Shown piece by piece: positions 23,412 to 34,645 of a stretch of 64,000 bases of DNA. Position 1 is the stretch's first letter, and each line of letters starts with the position of its first letter. The stretch comes from Chondrosia reniformis. Its lineage: Eukaryota > Porifera > Demospongiae > Chondrillida > Chondrillidae. The stretch spans positions 1,302,001 to 1,366,000 of the forward strand of contig OX359195.1 of the NCBI GenBank assembly GCA_947172415.1. The letters run 5' to 3'. The notes below the pieces were generated by a model, which saw only the letters and a list, made by a program, of their open reading frames with translations, was not told where the DNA came from and did not search any database. The position numbers and the translations under genes were made by a program.

Positions 23412-24588
23412 ACCTACAGCAAAGTTATAATATTAAGAGGTTGTCTGGTCAGATCAAGCAGTTGTACAACAACAGTCAGTTGATGGAAATAGACTATATG
23501 AAATTTAAATTACAAATAATGTTGAATGGATCTTAGACCAGATTCAACTAACCTTCAACACAACCAAAAAGAGGTCTCGTCCTTTCGTCCAGAGACACGT
23601 CAACGCTTAGTTAACGTTCAGGATAAAAGACGATGGCTTAGAGAGAAACTAGTAGCGGAAGATCGAGCGTACGCCTACTTAGGGGGAGTACTCATGGGGA
23701 TTCCCCTCGTTTGACCGCAATTGGGACAGTGCGGCGGTAAGAACAGACGTATACAGTAACTGGAGTAAAGCCCGCCCTCATGATCAGTGTACATACGTAG
23801 AAGATCCGAATTCGAATTAAGTCAAACACTAGAGCACCAACTTCTTCTGTGAATGTAATGAAACTCTTTGCTGGAGAAGAGATATAGTTGGCTACTCATG
23901 ATCAATTTATTTATATGTCACGTGACTTGGAGCAGTGGTGACTATGAACCATGCATGTTACTGTATGCACGAATTCTCTTCTCCACAATTATTGTATATA
24001 TATATATATTTCCTTTGCTTACGTAAACTGTACGTATGTTCAACTGTAATACTTGTGGTTTGATTATCACTTCATGTATGGAGAACTTGAGCTAGCAAAT
24101 ATAGCTATATATGGATATCTGAGAGTGGTGATACCAATTGCAGTTAAGTTTTATCTTCTTCAAAACTCTCTATTTGATAGAATATCAGTACCGAATGTAC
24201 TTCAAATTGTAGCACCCAAAATTAATGGTTAGAGATTGGTAATTTATATTCTCTATGGCCATGTAGATATATTACATATACAATGATACGATGATATTAT
24301 ATTCTGCCATAGCAATCACTATACAAAAGATGAAGAGAGTGTTTTAGCAAAATGTTCAGTCAGGCAAAGGCAAGGTAATATAGTTAATGTATGTAATAAG
24401 TCAGTCAAAATTAGTATCACTGAATGCCTACAAAATGTAAGAGAATACATGTTAACAAACTGTAATTTATGCATACGTATGTACATACGTATTGTGTATT
24501 TCTATTAATTGAATACTATTAAAAAGGATAACAAAAGTATACCTTATAAAACAACTATCGAATCCTATAGACACTCAATATATTATAT
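23412..24588 (-). promoter_or_regulatory. NLR1 upstream region with conserved E-box
   Basis: Most of this region is shared with NLR3 upstream sequence (60,561-61,690), and about 23,541-24,000 is also shared with the kinase upstream region at 27,828-28,260. All three carry the palindrome GTCACGTGAC (here 23917-23926), an E-box consensus about 500 bp from the start codon. Small ORFs here are not conserved in frame. Confidence 0.5.
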
Positions 24589-24720
24589 GGGATACCGAGA
24601 TTATTGAGCAACTGCAACATGAATTCTTTTAAATAGGCAACTATTAAAAAGAATTCGTGTTGCATTTGCTCAATAATCTCAGTATTCTATTATGATTGGA
24701 ACAAATACCCCCTATCACTT
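24589..24720. mobile_element. 132-bp hairpin insertion with 13-bp target duplication
   Basis: It is flanked by caatatattatat at 24576-24588 and 24721-24733. Unit 2 has a single copy of this target (near 61,700). The arms, gagattattgagcaa with about 30 following bp and its inverse ttgctcaataatctc, fold into a long hairpin. No ORF is present. It inserted after the 37-kb duplication or was lost precisely from unit 2. Confidence 0.85.
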
Positions 24721-24795
24721 CAATATATTATATCTACATAAGTATATATTCACTTAATACATGTACGTATATATCAGATATGAACAGATACGTAC

Positions 24796-27462
24796 TTCCA
24801 TTAAATTCTTAGGTGCTACTGTTAGAGACTTTTTCAATTCATTAGAACTTTCACTTGGTGCCTTGTTCAAGCTAATCTCTCTCAAACTGATGGGAGATGA
24901 CGTGTCTCTAAAGTGCTCCGATCTGAATCTATAAAATCGTACATAAAGAAATATGTAAACTAGTGTGATAGAGATAAACACTTGGAGATATTACACCTGA
25001 CCAAGTGACTAAAGTCACATCTTGGCTTGGAGACCAATGTCCTATTAAATGTGTACACATGCATACAAACGTATATAAATTATAGTGCAAAATACATGTA
25101 TTTGTCATTAGCTACACTGCCTACATACATACATAGAGAATATGTACATGGTAAAAGATTCATTCTGAATATGCTAGAAAAGAAGATTTCACTTCTCTTA
25201 AATATAAAGCCTAACACTTTAAAGTTCAAGTGTATGCAATATTACTTCTAATTAAAAACAGAGGAACTGTCACAATGCAGTATATATCACCATGGTAACT
25301 AATTAATACTCACTGTGCATGAAATGAAGGCATGTGACTTGGAGTATCATCCATGATGTCACTGTCGCTGTCTGCCAACTCTCCAAAGTTCAGAGGAATA
25401 GGAGGGCCACAGTAGAGTGGGGACGGCTCCACAGCAGGGCTCTGCAGCCAGGACCTCTCCACAGTGGAGGGACCACTCTCGTCAGAGCTGCTACCATTGA
25501 GTTGGAAGAGGTGGGAATCCTCTTCATCAGAATGGAGAAAGGGACAGTCTTCAGTTGTCAGGTGGAATGAGGCGTCTCCTTGTGGTAGCACTAACTTGGG
25601 ACGACAGTGCAAACCTGAAAGAATAGAGAATGCATTATGAGCTTTTGTCGGCTTGCTTTACATACTTTACTAGAGTGTTGTGGAAGACAGTGCAACAGTA
25701 TTCCAAGTTGTATGACAAGTGTATATAGTAAGCAACATTACCTGTGTCCTCTAATTCTTTATCTTCAAACTACAGGAAGGCACAAGTTAATCATTAAATG
25801 AATACACTTGATTTATTCACTGAGTATGTACGTATGGGTAAACCTACCATTTTGATAAAGGGACACTGTAGAATGTCATCCGTAGTAGGTCTTGCTGGAG
25901 GGCTAGGCTGCATCATTCGACCAATCAAATGGCTCATATTACTGGATAGGTTCCTCCTAAATTCCTCTGGAATACAGCCACTGCGCAGACTATGCCAAAG
26001 TGGTCCATTTCCAGGTAACTCTAGATCACTTGCTACCTCCAGAATGCTAGCTCCTAAGCTAAAAGTCATAAACAATATATGTAGGTATAAAGGAGTACTT
26101 CCCACATAATAAAGGGTTAACCCAAGTATCTGTGCATGCTAGATGTGTGATCAAGGTGTTTGAAAAGTATGCATATTTGAAAGTTTAAAAACCACACAGG
26201 AAGTATGTAACCATTAATCAAAGTACACACAATCAGTACATCAGTACCACCAGTTTTACCTGAATATGTCAGCAGTAGGACCAAAGTGTCCTTGTAGCAG
26301 CTCTGGTGCCATGTACTTGGGGTCACCTTCTTGTGCATGTTGCATGTCTTGTTTGCTGTCCAACGAGACAACCAGTCCAAAGTCTCCAAGTTTACAAGTC
26401 CAACCATCCTCACCAATAATATGTTGGCTGGCTTTATGTCAAAGTGACACAACCTGTATGTCTGAAGGTGCTTCAAACCCTACCAATTGGCATTGCTTAA
26501 TATTAATACCCTTGTCTGTATATACGTATATGTAACAGTCTATGAGCTACATAAGGTATACACGTTACTATATACATATACTCTGTTGCCGGGGCAACCG
26601 CCTGTGTTTAAATTTTGTAACCGTGATATAACAGGATTTAAGAAGCTATATACTGCATCAGCTTCTTAAATCCCTGCCCAAATATGGAAGGTGGTAAACT
26701 AAGACGTTTCTTCTTGGGGGATGGACAGACGCTAGCAGAGCCATCCTGAAAGTTCCGCCAAAATAACGATAAAAAGTGACGGAGTATTACGCGCCCTTGT
26801 GATTCGTAGGTATAAAATCCATATACACCTCAGTGCCGTGGTATAACTAATACGTATATAACGGTCTATCAGCTACATAAGGTATACATACAGGGTTATC
26901 TATACTGACCTTAGTGAGATCAATCATAAATTTGATAGCAACCTTCTCATCAAGTCTGCCATATAAATCAGCATATTCTGCTAGCGTCATCAGACACAGT
27001 TCCATTTGGATGTACAGTCGATGTCTCTCCTTCCAAGCTCTGTCGAACCTCAAGCAGTTCGGATGGTAGGGCAGCTTTTCATGTTTCTCAACCTCTACCA
27101 GCTTCTTCTTCCTAATAAGGAAAGACCATAGAATACACCTGTTATCATACAGAGTGTCCCACTGGTCCATTTTGATGGTTTATTATCAGTTCCTACTTTA
27201 GAATCTGGTTATATATATATATACGTATAAAGTTAGTAGCCAAGATACACACCTGTCCATTTCTCCTCTAAACTTCTCAGTCGATCTCTTTACAGCATAG
27301 TGTCGTCCATCATCCTTACTCCTTACCTGTAGTGGGACACAATGTACAGGACACTTGTGAAATAGTTTAGATTAGACACTCACTTTCAGCTTGCTCCTCC
27401 TCTAAACGACGTGTCACTGGTGAAGCAGTTCGACGACGCACACAATTCAACACATTTCCCAT
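24796..27462 (-). pseudogene. PKMYT1: PKMYT1-like protein kinase, copy 1 (frameshifted)
   Basis: Minus-strand exons: 27384-27462 (putative start, MGNVLNCVRRR), 27255-27326 (VRSKDDGRHYAVKRS, with the VAIK-type lysine), 26910-27111 ([17 protein letters not shown] to MIDLTK), 26260-26479 ([20 protein letters not shown]), 25848-26058 ([21 protein letters not shown]), 25314-25614 and 24796-24928 (tail). PKMYT1 inhibits CDK1 by phosphorylating Thr14/Tyr15, and FRGxxDR, VEKHEKL and LGxxILEVA match that family. One A is missing near 26417-26421 against copy 2 (accaataatatg against accaataaatatg), so the frame breaks right after DIKPANI and the DFG and activation segment are lost. No exon with a glycine-rich loop is found, and the putative first exon ends in a phase that does not fit the next one. 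Confidence 0.78.
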
Positions 27463-28329
27463 AACTATAACATAAAGAAGTGAGAACACGAGTAAAGTAA
27501 ATAAAGATCAGGTTATCGCTACCACGCTCTACTGAGTAGCACTCCATTCACAAACATTACTTATTTCCAAGCTAGTCTCGGATTAGAACAGTTTGTCAAA
27601 TATACATTTAGAGATCGAGAAATTGCCTGGTATACATGTATGAATGGAACGATTAGTTACTATTTCACTAACACGCAGGATTATCTATTAAGCTTTGAAA
27701 CCAATTGCTAACTGTCAAATGGAATAACAGTTGGAAATGGGTCTAGTTTCGCTCTTTCTCGACCTATAATCAGTCTATCTGGTTTCTACAGTCAAAATGG
27801 CTACCTCATTGGACTAGAATGTACTTGATTCAACTAACCTCCAACTCAACCAAAACGAGGTCTCGTCCTTGTGACCAGAGACACGTCAACGTTCAGTTCA
27901 GGATATAAGAAGATAATGTCTTATAGAGTGTCAAGTCAGAGATCTTACCTAACGACACACTCGACAATCAGGCACGTAGGCCAGAAATATACAAACGGAA
28001 ACCTATACACGGGGATTCCCCTCGGCTGACCTCGAGCGATTTTGAACAAGATGTAAGAACAGACGTAAACATTACTCAACTGGCGCATTAGGTGGTATCG
28101 CTCACAGACGAAGTTGTCGCTGTTTGATCTCGGGTCTTCTTCACTGATACGCTGGAGAAGATACGCCCTATAAACAGTTAGCTAGCTACTCGCATGCTCG
28201 CATTACTTACTTTTATAGCTATGTGCATGTCACGTGACTGGTCTGAACCATGTCTACACTGTATGCAACTGTTTACAACTGTTTACATTATGTTCTCTTA
28301 TTTCTTTCTTTTTGGAATGTATAATATTC
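27463..28329 (-). promoter_or_regulatory. Kinase copy 1 upstream region, homologous to NLR upstream regions
   Basis: From about 27,828 the sequence aligns with 23,541 onward: gattcaactaacc, aggtctcgtcctt, ccagagacacgtcaacg, ggggattcccctcg and aagaacagacgta in the same order. The E-box GTCACGTGAC recurs at 28229-28238. No glycine-loop exon of the kinase was found in it. Confidence 0.6.
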
Positions 28330-29262
28330 ACTTACTGTCTGATGAAATAGTGCCATCAGTTAGCTTTGTGAAATATCTTGGTCTTCTTATTGATGATGAT
28401 CTTAGTTGGAAGAGTCACATACTTGCCATCCGAAAGAAAGCTTTTGCTGCTATCAGCAGTATACGACAAGTTAGTAGATATCTTTCGGTAGATACTCGAA
28501 AGCTATTGTACAACACCTTGGTTCTTCCACATCTCCAATATTGTTCAACTGTTTGGCTCCCATGTAGCCAGGCACTTTCATTGAGATTGGAGAGAGTACA
28601 AAACTATTCTATGAGGGTTATCCTAAACCAGCCCCCACGTACACCAAGTGCTTTCCGGAGGAAGCAGTTAAATTGGACTACCCTGGCTCAGAGGCGCCAA
28701 AATCATATGCTGAGTCAGGTACATCGATGTTTAATTGGCAGGGCCCCCCAGTATCTGAGGGATAAGTTTGTGAGGAACTCGTGTTTTTACTCCTCTACAC
28801 ATGGAGCAAATAATCTTCATATTCCACAGCCTCGTACCAACATGTTGAAATATTTGTTTGAGTATCAAGGGGCATTTCATTATAATAAATTACCATATGA
28901 GATTAAAGAAAAGTCAGATGTATTCTCTTTCAAAAGGGCTCTCAGACTGAAAACCTTAGATGAAAACAATTTTGTTTAATTTAATTTAATTTAATTTTAT
29001 TTGTATTATCTCGATCATATCTCATGTAATACATTTTTGTTTTAGTTAGTCATTTAATTTTCATATCAGCTAGTAATTTATTGTACAGGAGCAATTAGTT
29101 TTTTTTTTCTCTTCATTTTTTTCTTTCAGTCATACTTAGAATCATCCTTGTCTTTTTTTCATTTATTCATTAGATTTTTTCCAGGGCCTGCATGAAAACC
29201 CACATGATGGATGCAGCTTTCCTGTTGATAAATAATAATATCTATCTATCTATCTATCTAAA
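28330..29262 (+). mobile_element. 5'-truncated non-LTR retrotransposon (reverse transcriptase end)
   Basis: The frame ending at 28979 reads VKYLGLLIDDDLSWKSHI, then LVLPHLQYCSTVW and LERVQNYSMRVIL. This is the typical carboxy-terminal part of LINE-type reverse transcriptases after the catalytic region. The YxDD core and the endonuclease are absent, so it is 5'-truncated. The 3' region is T-rich and ends in an (atct)n tail at about 29,239-29,260, which abuts FNBP4-like copy 3. An ATG exists at 28194 but lies outside the homologous part. It belongs among the CR1/Jockey/I-like clades, unresolved here. Confidence 0.85.
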
Positions 29263-32156
29263 TGTTTCGACCCTGGGGGTCTTCTTCAGTCACTTTCTGT
29301 TGAAATGTTCAAAAGACTAAAGATATGGTTATAAGATTCAATTACTGTGTTTTTCCTCTCTACTGTATTAGGAGACTACAGAGCTCACTTGTAAAATGAT
29401 TTTAAAGAGGCTAACCCTATTAGGAGCTGTTACCATGGGAACACATCCACTTATTATAGAATTAATCAAGGTTGAGGTTTGTACATATATAATATATTGC
29501 ACTGCTCTTCTCCACTATTGTCAGGTAGCATCTCATTTTACAGGTCAGAGTCAATGATTGGAGAGAGGGGGTGTTACCAACACAATATCTCTTGCAGAAA
29601 TTAGAGGAAACTACCCTTGCCCTGAAAGAATATGAGACTCAAGTAGCTCCAACTGGATGGAATTTTGTTTGGGATAGGTGGGTGCTTTATGCATTTGGTA
29701 TACCCACTTCAGATCACATGATAGTCACATGACATTTAAAATGACAAACTGTGCTGTAATAAATCTTTGAAACTAAGCCTCTGAAAGTGTGGCTCACGCT
29801 AGTCTCCCTAGAGACATAGTAACTCGTTCAGTACATCAGAGGGAAGTTTGATTATAGGGATTTCCTCACGGCAGAACAAGTTTGATGTAGTCAGCTAGGA
29901 GGTGTGAGTTGCCATGGTAATGAGTAATTCAAATTGTTATCATCTAACATATGTTTATTTTACTGATCAAAGAATTATCTATATTTTCTTATTAAATTGT
30001 GTGTCCAACATTTAAATATTTACATATTTTCTATTTAGTCGCAATCATTGAACATTTTTATATAATATATGCTTTTCAGTGCTTTTGTACTAAACTCTAT
30101 TCAGCTCCTCTAGTGACACAATATCGCTTCTTCCATTGTAATGTAGTGATTTTGAAAGGTATTACTATTATAATGCTGTCACTGATAAGGCTTCATGGGA
30201 CTTTCCCTCTGATGACGTCACAGAGGGCGGGGTCATAGGACAGGGAAGAGAAGCTACTGAGGAACAGACTCCAATCAAAAGGCAGAAGAATGTACACTCC
30301 TCCCACTCAAGAGAGACCACACCTCCACCAGGTATATAATGTACACTCCTCCCACTCAAGAGAGACCACACCTCCACCAGGTATATAAGCCATATCAAGT
30401 AAAGACGAATAAAATTAGGGACAAAAGCTGATCTTAGGCTCCGATGTCTCATCAGTGGACTCTGGAAGTTCTGGAACTTCACTTAATGGGAACCAGAGTC
30501 TTCCTGGTTTCCATTAAGTGAACTTCTGTTACACTCATTATAGCTGCATTGAACTTCTTATATACATACTGTAGGTGTAGAAGAATTAATTGCTCTACCT
30601 ACAGTTGAGGGGGTGTGGCAAGGTCCTCCTCCCCCTCCCCCTCCCTTAGAAGAAGGGGAAATCCCTCCCTCTCCTCCAACTCCCCCGTCTCCTCCTCCAG
30701 ATGAAGAAGCAGAGAAAGATGAAAGTGAGAGTGATCCTGAAGAATTTATAGTTAAAGCTGAGCCTCAAATTTATTATGGTCCAGTGGGCCCTCCCGGAAG
30801 ATTGAGTGATGTAAGTCTACTTATTGAACTGTACAGTACATATCACATAAACTGGTAACATAAAGTGGGATATTTTTGAGGATAGAAATTTTTGTGAATC
30901 TTTGAAAAGGTCCTCAGAATAAATGTGATTCATATTTTCACTGTTTGTGAGAGCTAAAACACGTGAAACTCAAGAAAAATGGCGGAGGAATCGATCGAGG
31001 AAATTTTCATGATTCATGATTTTGGTTTGCAAAAAAGGTGAAATATAGTCCAAGTTTGTGAAAAGTTCCGTTATCACCTGATTTTAACTGCTTATGAATG
31101 TACTGACTAAACAATTATGACCAAGGATTTTCATTTTAGAAGAATCATTCTATAATAAAATAACCTTTTTTTCTGCATGCTTATAATAGAAATATATTTA
31201 ATGTTAATCACTACACAATTAATATTGTTGTAATGCCATGATTATAACTGTGAAGTTCATTTCTTTTCATAAAAATATTGTATAAATAGTGATTAAAAGT
31301 GCTTAACCATATATCTGAGTTTTACACTATACACTATAGCACTTTAATAATAAAATATTTTAAAATTGAAAGGTACACAAGGCTATTACAAACATTAAAA
31401 GTGTAAAAGACAGCTGCAGTTATGGTCCAGTGGGTCCTCCCGGAAGATTGAGTGATGTAAGTCTGCTCGTGTGAACTGTACAGTAATTATCACATAAACT
31501 GGTACTATAGAGTAGGATATTTTCGAGGATAGAAATTTTTGTGAATCTTTGAAAAGGTCCTCAGAATAAATGTGATTATTATTTCACTGTTGCTGAGAGT
31601 GAGAGCTAATCCATGTGAAACTCAAGAAAAATGGCGGAGGAATTTTTTATGATTTTGGGGTTAGCTTGCAAATTAGAATAGTATAAAGCTAAACTAAAGA
31701 TGTCACATAGTCCAATGAACTCCTCCCATATAAGATGGCTAGAATCTAAGGATGCTGGAAAACAAATAGTGTCAACGTCCCAATGTATGTGTCTGAAACA
31801 TGAACACTCAAATCATCCATGTTCCTCACAATACAAGGGTACATTTATAACTATGGTCCAGGGTGATCACTTTAGAGGGATCTCTCTATACTGAAATGGA
31901 CCTGTAACACCTATAGGTGACCAGTGAAGGTGCTGTGGGGTCAAGAGAAGGCAGTCCGAGTCTGGACAGTGATTCAGAACCAAAGAAGAAGAAATCAAAG
32001 AAGGTCTGCTACCGAATAGTAGTCAATAGTGTTACTTGTAAATGAATGATGCCCTACGTACTTCCTCTGCAGGTTAAAGTTAGTGTACAGGGAAGGAAAG
32101 GAAAGACCATCACATCACTCTTACAGAAGTGGTCAGGACTGCATCAGAACAATTAA
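29263..32156 (+). pseudogene. FNBP4: FNBP4-like copy 3, 5'-truncated
   Basis: It starts inside the palindromic element of intron 2, directly after the retrotransposon tail. Exons are 29372-29476, 29544-29677, 30159-30331 (or to 30380), 30575-30810, 31917-32003 and 32073-32156. These remaining exons keep open, phase-compatible frames with good donors after both exon 3 and exon 4 (GAG|GTTTGT, AG|GTGGGT). WW2 has N for T in GWNFVWDR. WW1 and exons 1-2 are missing. Without a promoter it is best called a truncated duplicate, although the surviving 3' exons could be spliced to something upstream. Confidence 0.82.
31418..31680 (+). repeat. Second copy of exon 6 end and intron 6 start inside copy 3
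   Basis: At about 31,420 the sequence ttatggtccagtgggtcctc with the exon 6 donor GAT|GTAAGT and about 200 bp of intron is repeated. It sits 650 bp after the proper exon end at 30810. This second part matches copy 5 (gtctgctcgtg, tatagagtaggatatttt) better than copy 3's own exon, which suggests unequal exchange between copies. Confidence 0.75.
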
Positions 32157-32996
32157 CTTGTTATAATACTTGTGTATCTTGAATTGAACATTGAAAATAA
32201 TATTCAATACATTTTGATCACGAGTCTACTGATATCATACGTATATATATGATGAGGAGTGTCTATATATATATAATTCTTATCAAATGAGATATGGCAC
32301 CTCTATACTCTAATCTAATAAACACTACTATATGTATGTATATACTCTATATACGTATAATCCACGTTTCCATGGCAATGAGAGATGCATATAAAGTGCC
32401 TTCATATCATCTCTTCAGATGACATTGATATACGTAATACAACAGAGAGCTAACTTCCATACCATTTAACATTCCTCCATATACTCATTGGGGTACTCAT
32501 TGATGATGAGAGGACAGCCAATTACAAGTTACTAAGCAAGGTATACATGGACCACTTCCAAGTTATATATAATTACTGAGCCACCAATATGTGACTGGTT
32601 GCTAGGAGACTGAGGGGAAATTACAAGGTGGACTCCACCCATATATGACTGGTTGCTAGGAGACTGAAGTGGAATTACTAAATAGCAGAACTATATATCA
32701 TTTCTCTTTACAACTGACTCTCTTCTTTGGTAATTATTGATATCTTATCTTGATATACAAAATATTTGCTTCAAACAAAAGGTTAATTGAGTCATGAGTT
32801 CAAACAATAACAGTTTTGAAGAATAACAGTTTCACAAGTAATCATAAAGAGAAGAATTACATATTTACAAGTTACATAATATAATGTATTCCTATAAATA
32901 ACACAGTCCACATGTTAGATTGAAAATAATAAATCTAATGTTAACCAAACTACCTGTTACCTGTACAAACAGATGATGAAAGATATTCACTTACCT
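32157..32996. other. Spacer between FNBP4-like copy 3 and NLR2 fragment
   Basis: Convergent 3' flanks similar to 51,934-52,732. Near 32,590-32,670 the block atgtgactggttgctaggagactga occurs twice. No coding region is visible. Confidence 0.4.
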
Positions 32997-34050
32997 GACT
33001 CAACAATGAGTCTCAATTTCTGGTTGACTTTTCTTACATTATCAATCACTTCCTGGTTAGGAGCAAATTCTTTGCATTTCGCATTCATCACCAGTTTCAA
33101 CTCTCTGAGATTCTAATTGGCTGCTGCTCCCTTTAGAATGCTCTCTGCAACATTCCTCCAGTTCATTGTACTCCGTTCACTATTCACTTCCAGCCTCTCT
33201 AGTGTAGTGTTCTCCTTGACAGCTTGTTCAACTGATGTCAAGACATCTTCTTCAGTGACATCCTGGATATTCAATACAAGTGTATCCAGAACAATTAAAT
33301 ACATGTACTACAATCTGAAGTGATTACCGAATCTAAACACTCAGAGGCCATAGACTGGAACAAGCTAGTCAAATAAACCTAAACTTTGTAATAAACAGAC
33401 TGGATATACCTTTAATAAGTAAGGAAAAGTAATATTTACTAGTGATAGGCAGTCAAGTGTTCCTCAGACTGGTCTATGCCAGTCCAGATGGTGAGTTCTT
33501 TCAATGAAGTGTTGTCACGTAGACATCCAATAATATTAGCTATGTCCCTCGATGTGATGTTGTAACAGTCTCCCATGATGATGTAATAGGTGTAACCAAA
33601 TGTAACACTCTTTTAGCAGTTGCACAAGTAATGGTCTATTTCCTGTCAGTTGAAAGAACCAATCAGATTACAGTACATTAACACACTGCATGTTTATATT
33701 TAATGAAATGTTGCAGAGAGAGGATATACATTGGCTACTAATCACTTGAAAGGGACACTTTACTGAACACAACCATTCTATTGAGATGACTGTATAGAGT
33801 ACATGATCCTCATAGTTGATGAAACTTATTAAGTCCATAGGCAATACATTCTGTACATAAAGTTATAAAACCTACCTTTAAAGTCACATCCCTCCAGTTT
33901 AACTTGTTCCAATGAAGGATTCTAGATAATTCCCTTCAATATACTGGAGGTCAGTGTTTGACGCCTACCAGCTTCCATGGTGACCTTCCTGAGTGTCCTG
34001 CACTGTCCAACTCCACATTCAACAAGTTCAGTGAGACCTTCCTGTATACA
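32997..34050 (-). pseudogene. NLR2: LRR 3' fragment of an NLR
   Basis: Only counterparts of the last three LRR exons of NLR1 are present (about 33,870-34,045, 33,475-33,645 and 33,000-33,272). Stops interrupt them: AAAN is followed by TAG where NLR1 has CAG, and LKGII is followed by TAG before NPSLE. The middle exon has several indels. There is no NACHT or death-fold exon, because at about 34,313 the NLR intron is replaced by the RK3 upstream region. This is a decayed, truncated duplicate. Confidence 0.85.
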
Positions 34051-34312
34051 CCACACATAACAGAGATGTGATATACACATGAGAATACACTATACAAAGT
34101 GTCAACTGAAATATCACATCACAATTGAGTGGATATAACAATAAAATGTCTTCTGCTCAGAACAAGGTTAACTGACATGATGTAAACATTGTATGGATGG
34201 AATAACGGTACATGGAAATGAGACAGCACTTCCAGTCTCTACATACCAGTCAATCTGAGAGAACAGTGAATGAGCAGAGCACTCTCTAATAATCAAATGG
34301 ATTGGACTGGTC

Positions 34313-34645
34313 ATGTAACACTCTAATATAATATTTTCGAGCAATCTGATTGGCCCGCCAGAATCCTGGTATGCTGAGTCAGCAAGACCAAGAAATGCGG
34401 CGAAATGTGCCTGATCCACTTTACGCAGGCGGCAGCCATTATTGCGGAAGTGGGGCTGGGCACGAGACTAATCCGGTTAGAGAGAGAGCATTCGTTTGAT
34501 TACGTAATAACCGATGGAATGAACGAATCCTATTGGTCCAACCATATATGGTCTAACACACGACTCCGGGCAAGTCACACCTCGTTATTTCGGGTAGTTG
34601 TCCTCACATCTTTCTTGGACAGTTAGTCTTCGGAGCTATCTTACC
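34313..34645 (+). promoter_or_regulatory. RK3 upstream region, different from the other RK promoters
   Basis: Only the last 175 bp (from about 34,470, ccggttagag) match the other RK promoters. The preceding 155 bp are unique in the window and contain the perfect palindrome TGCTGAGTCAGCA at 34372-34384, a Maf/bZIP recognition consensus. The CRE palindrome of RK1, RK2 and RK4 is missing. Confidence 0.55.
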
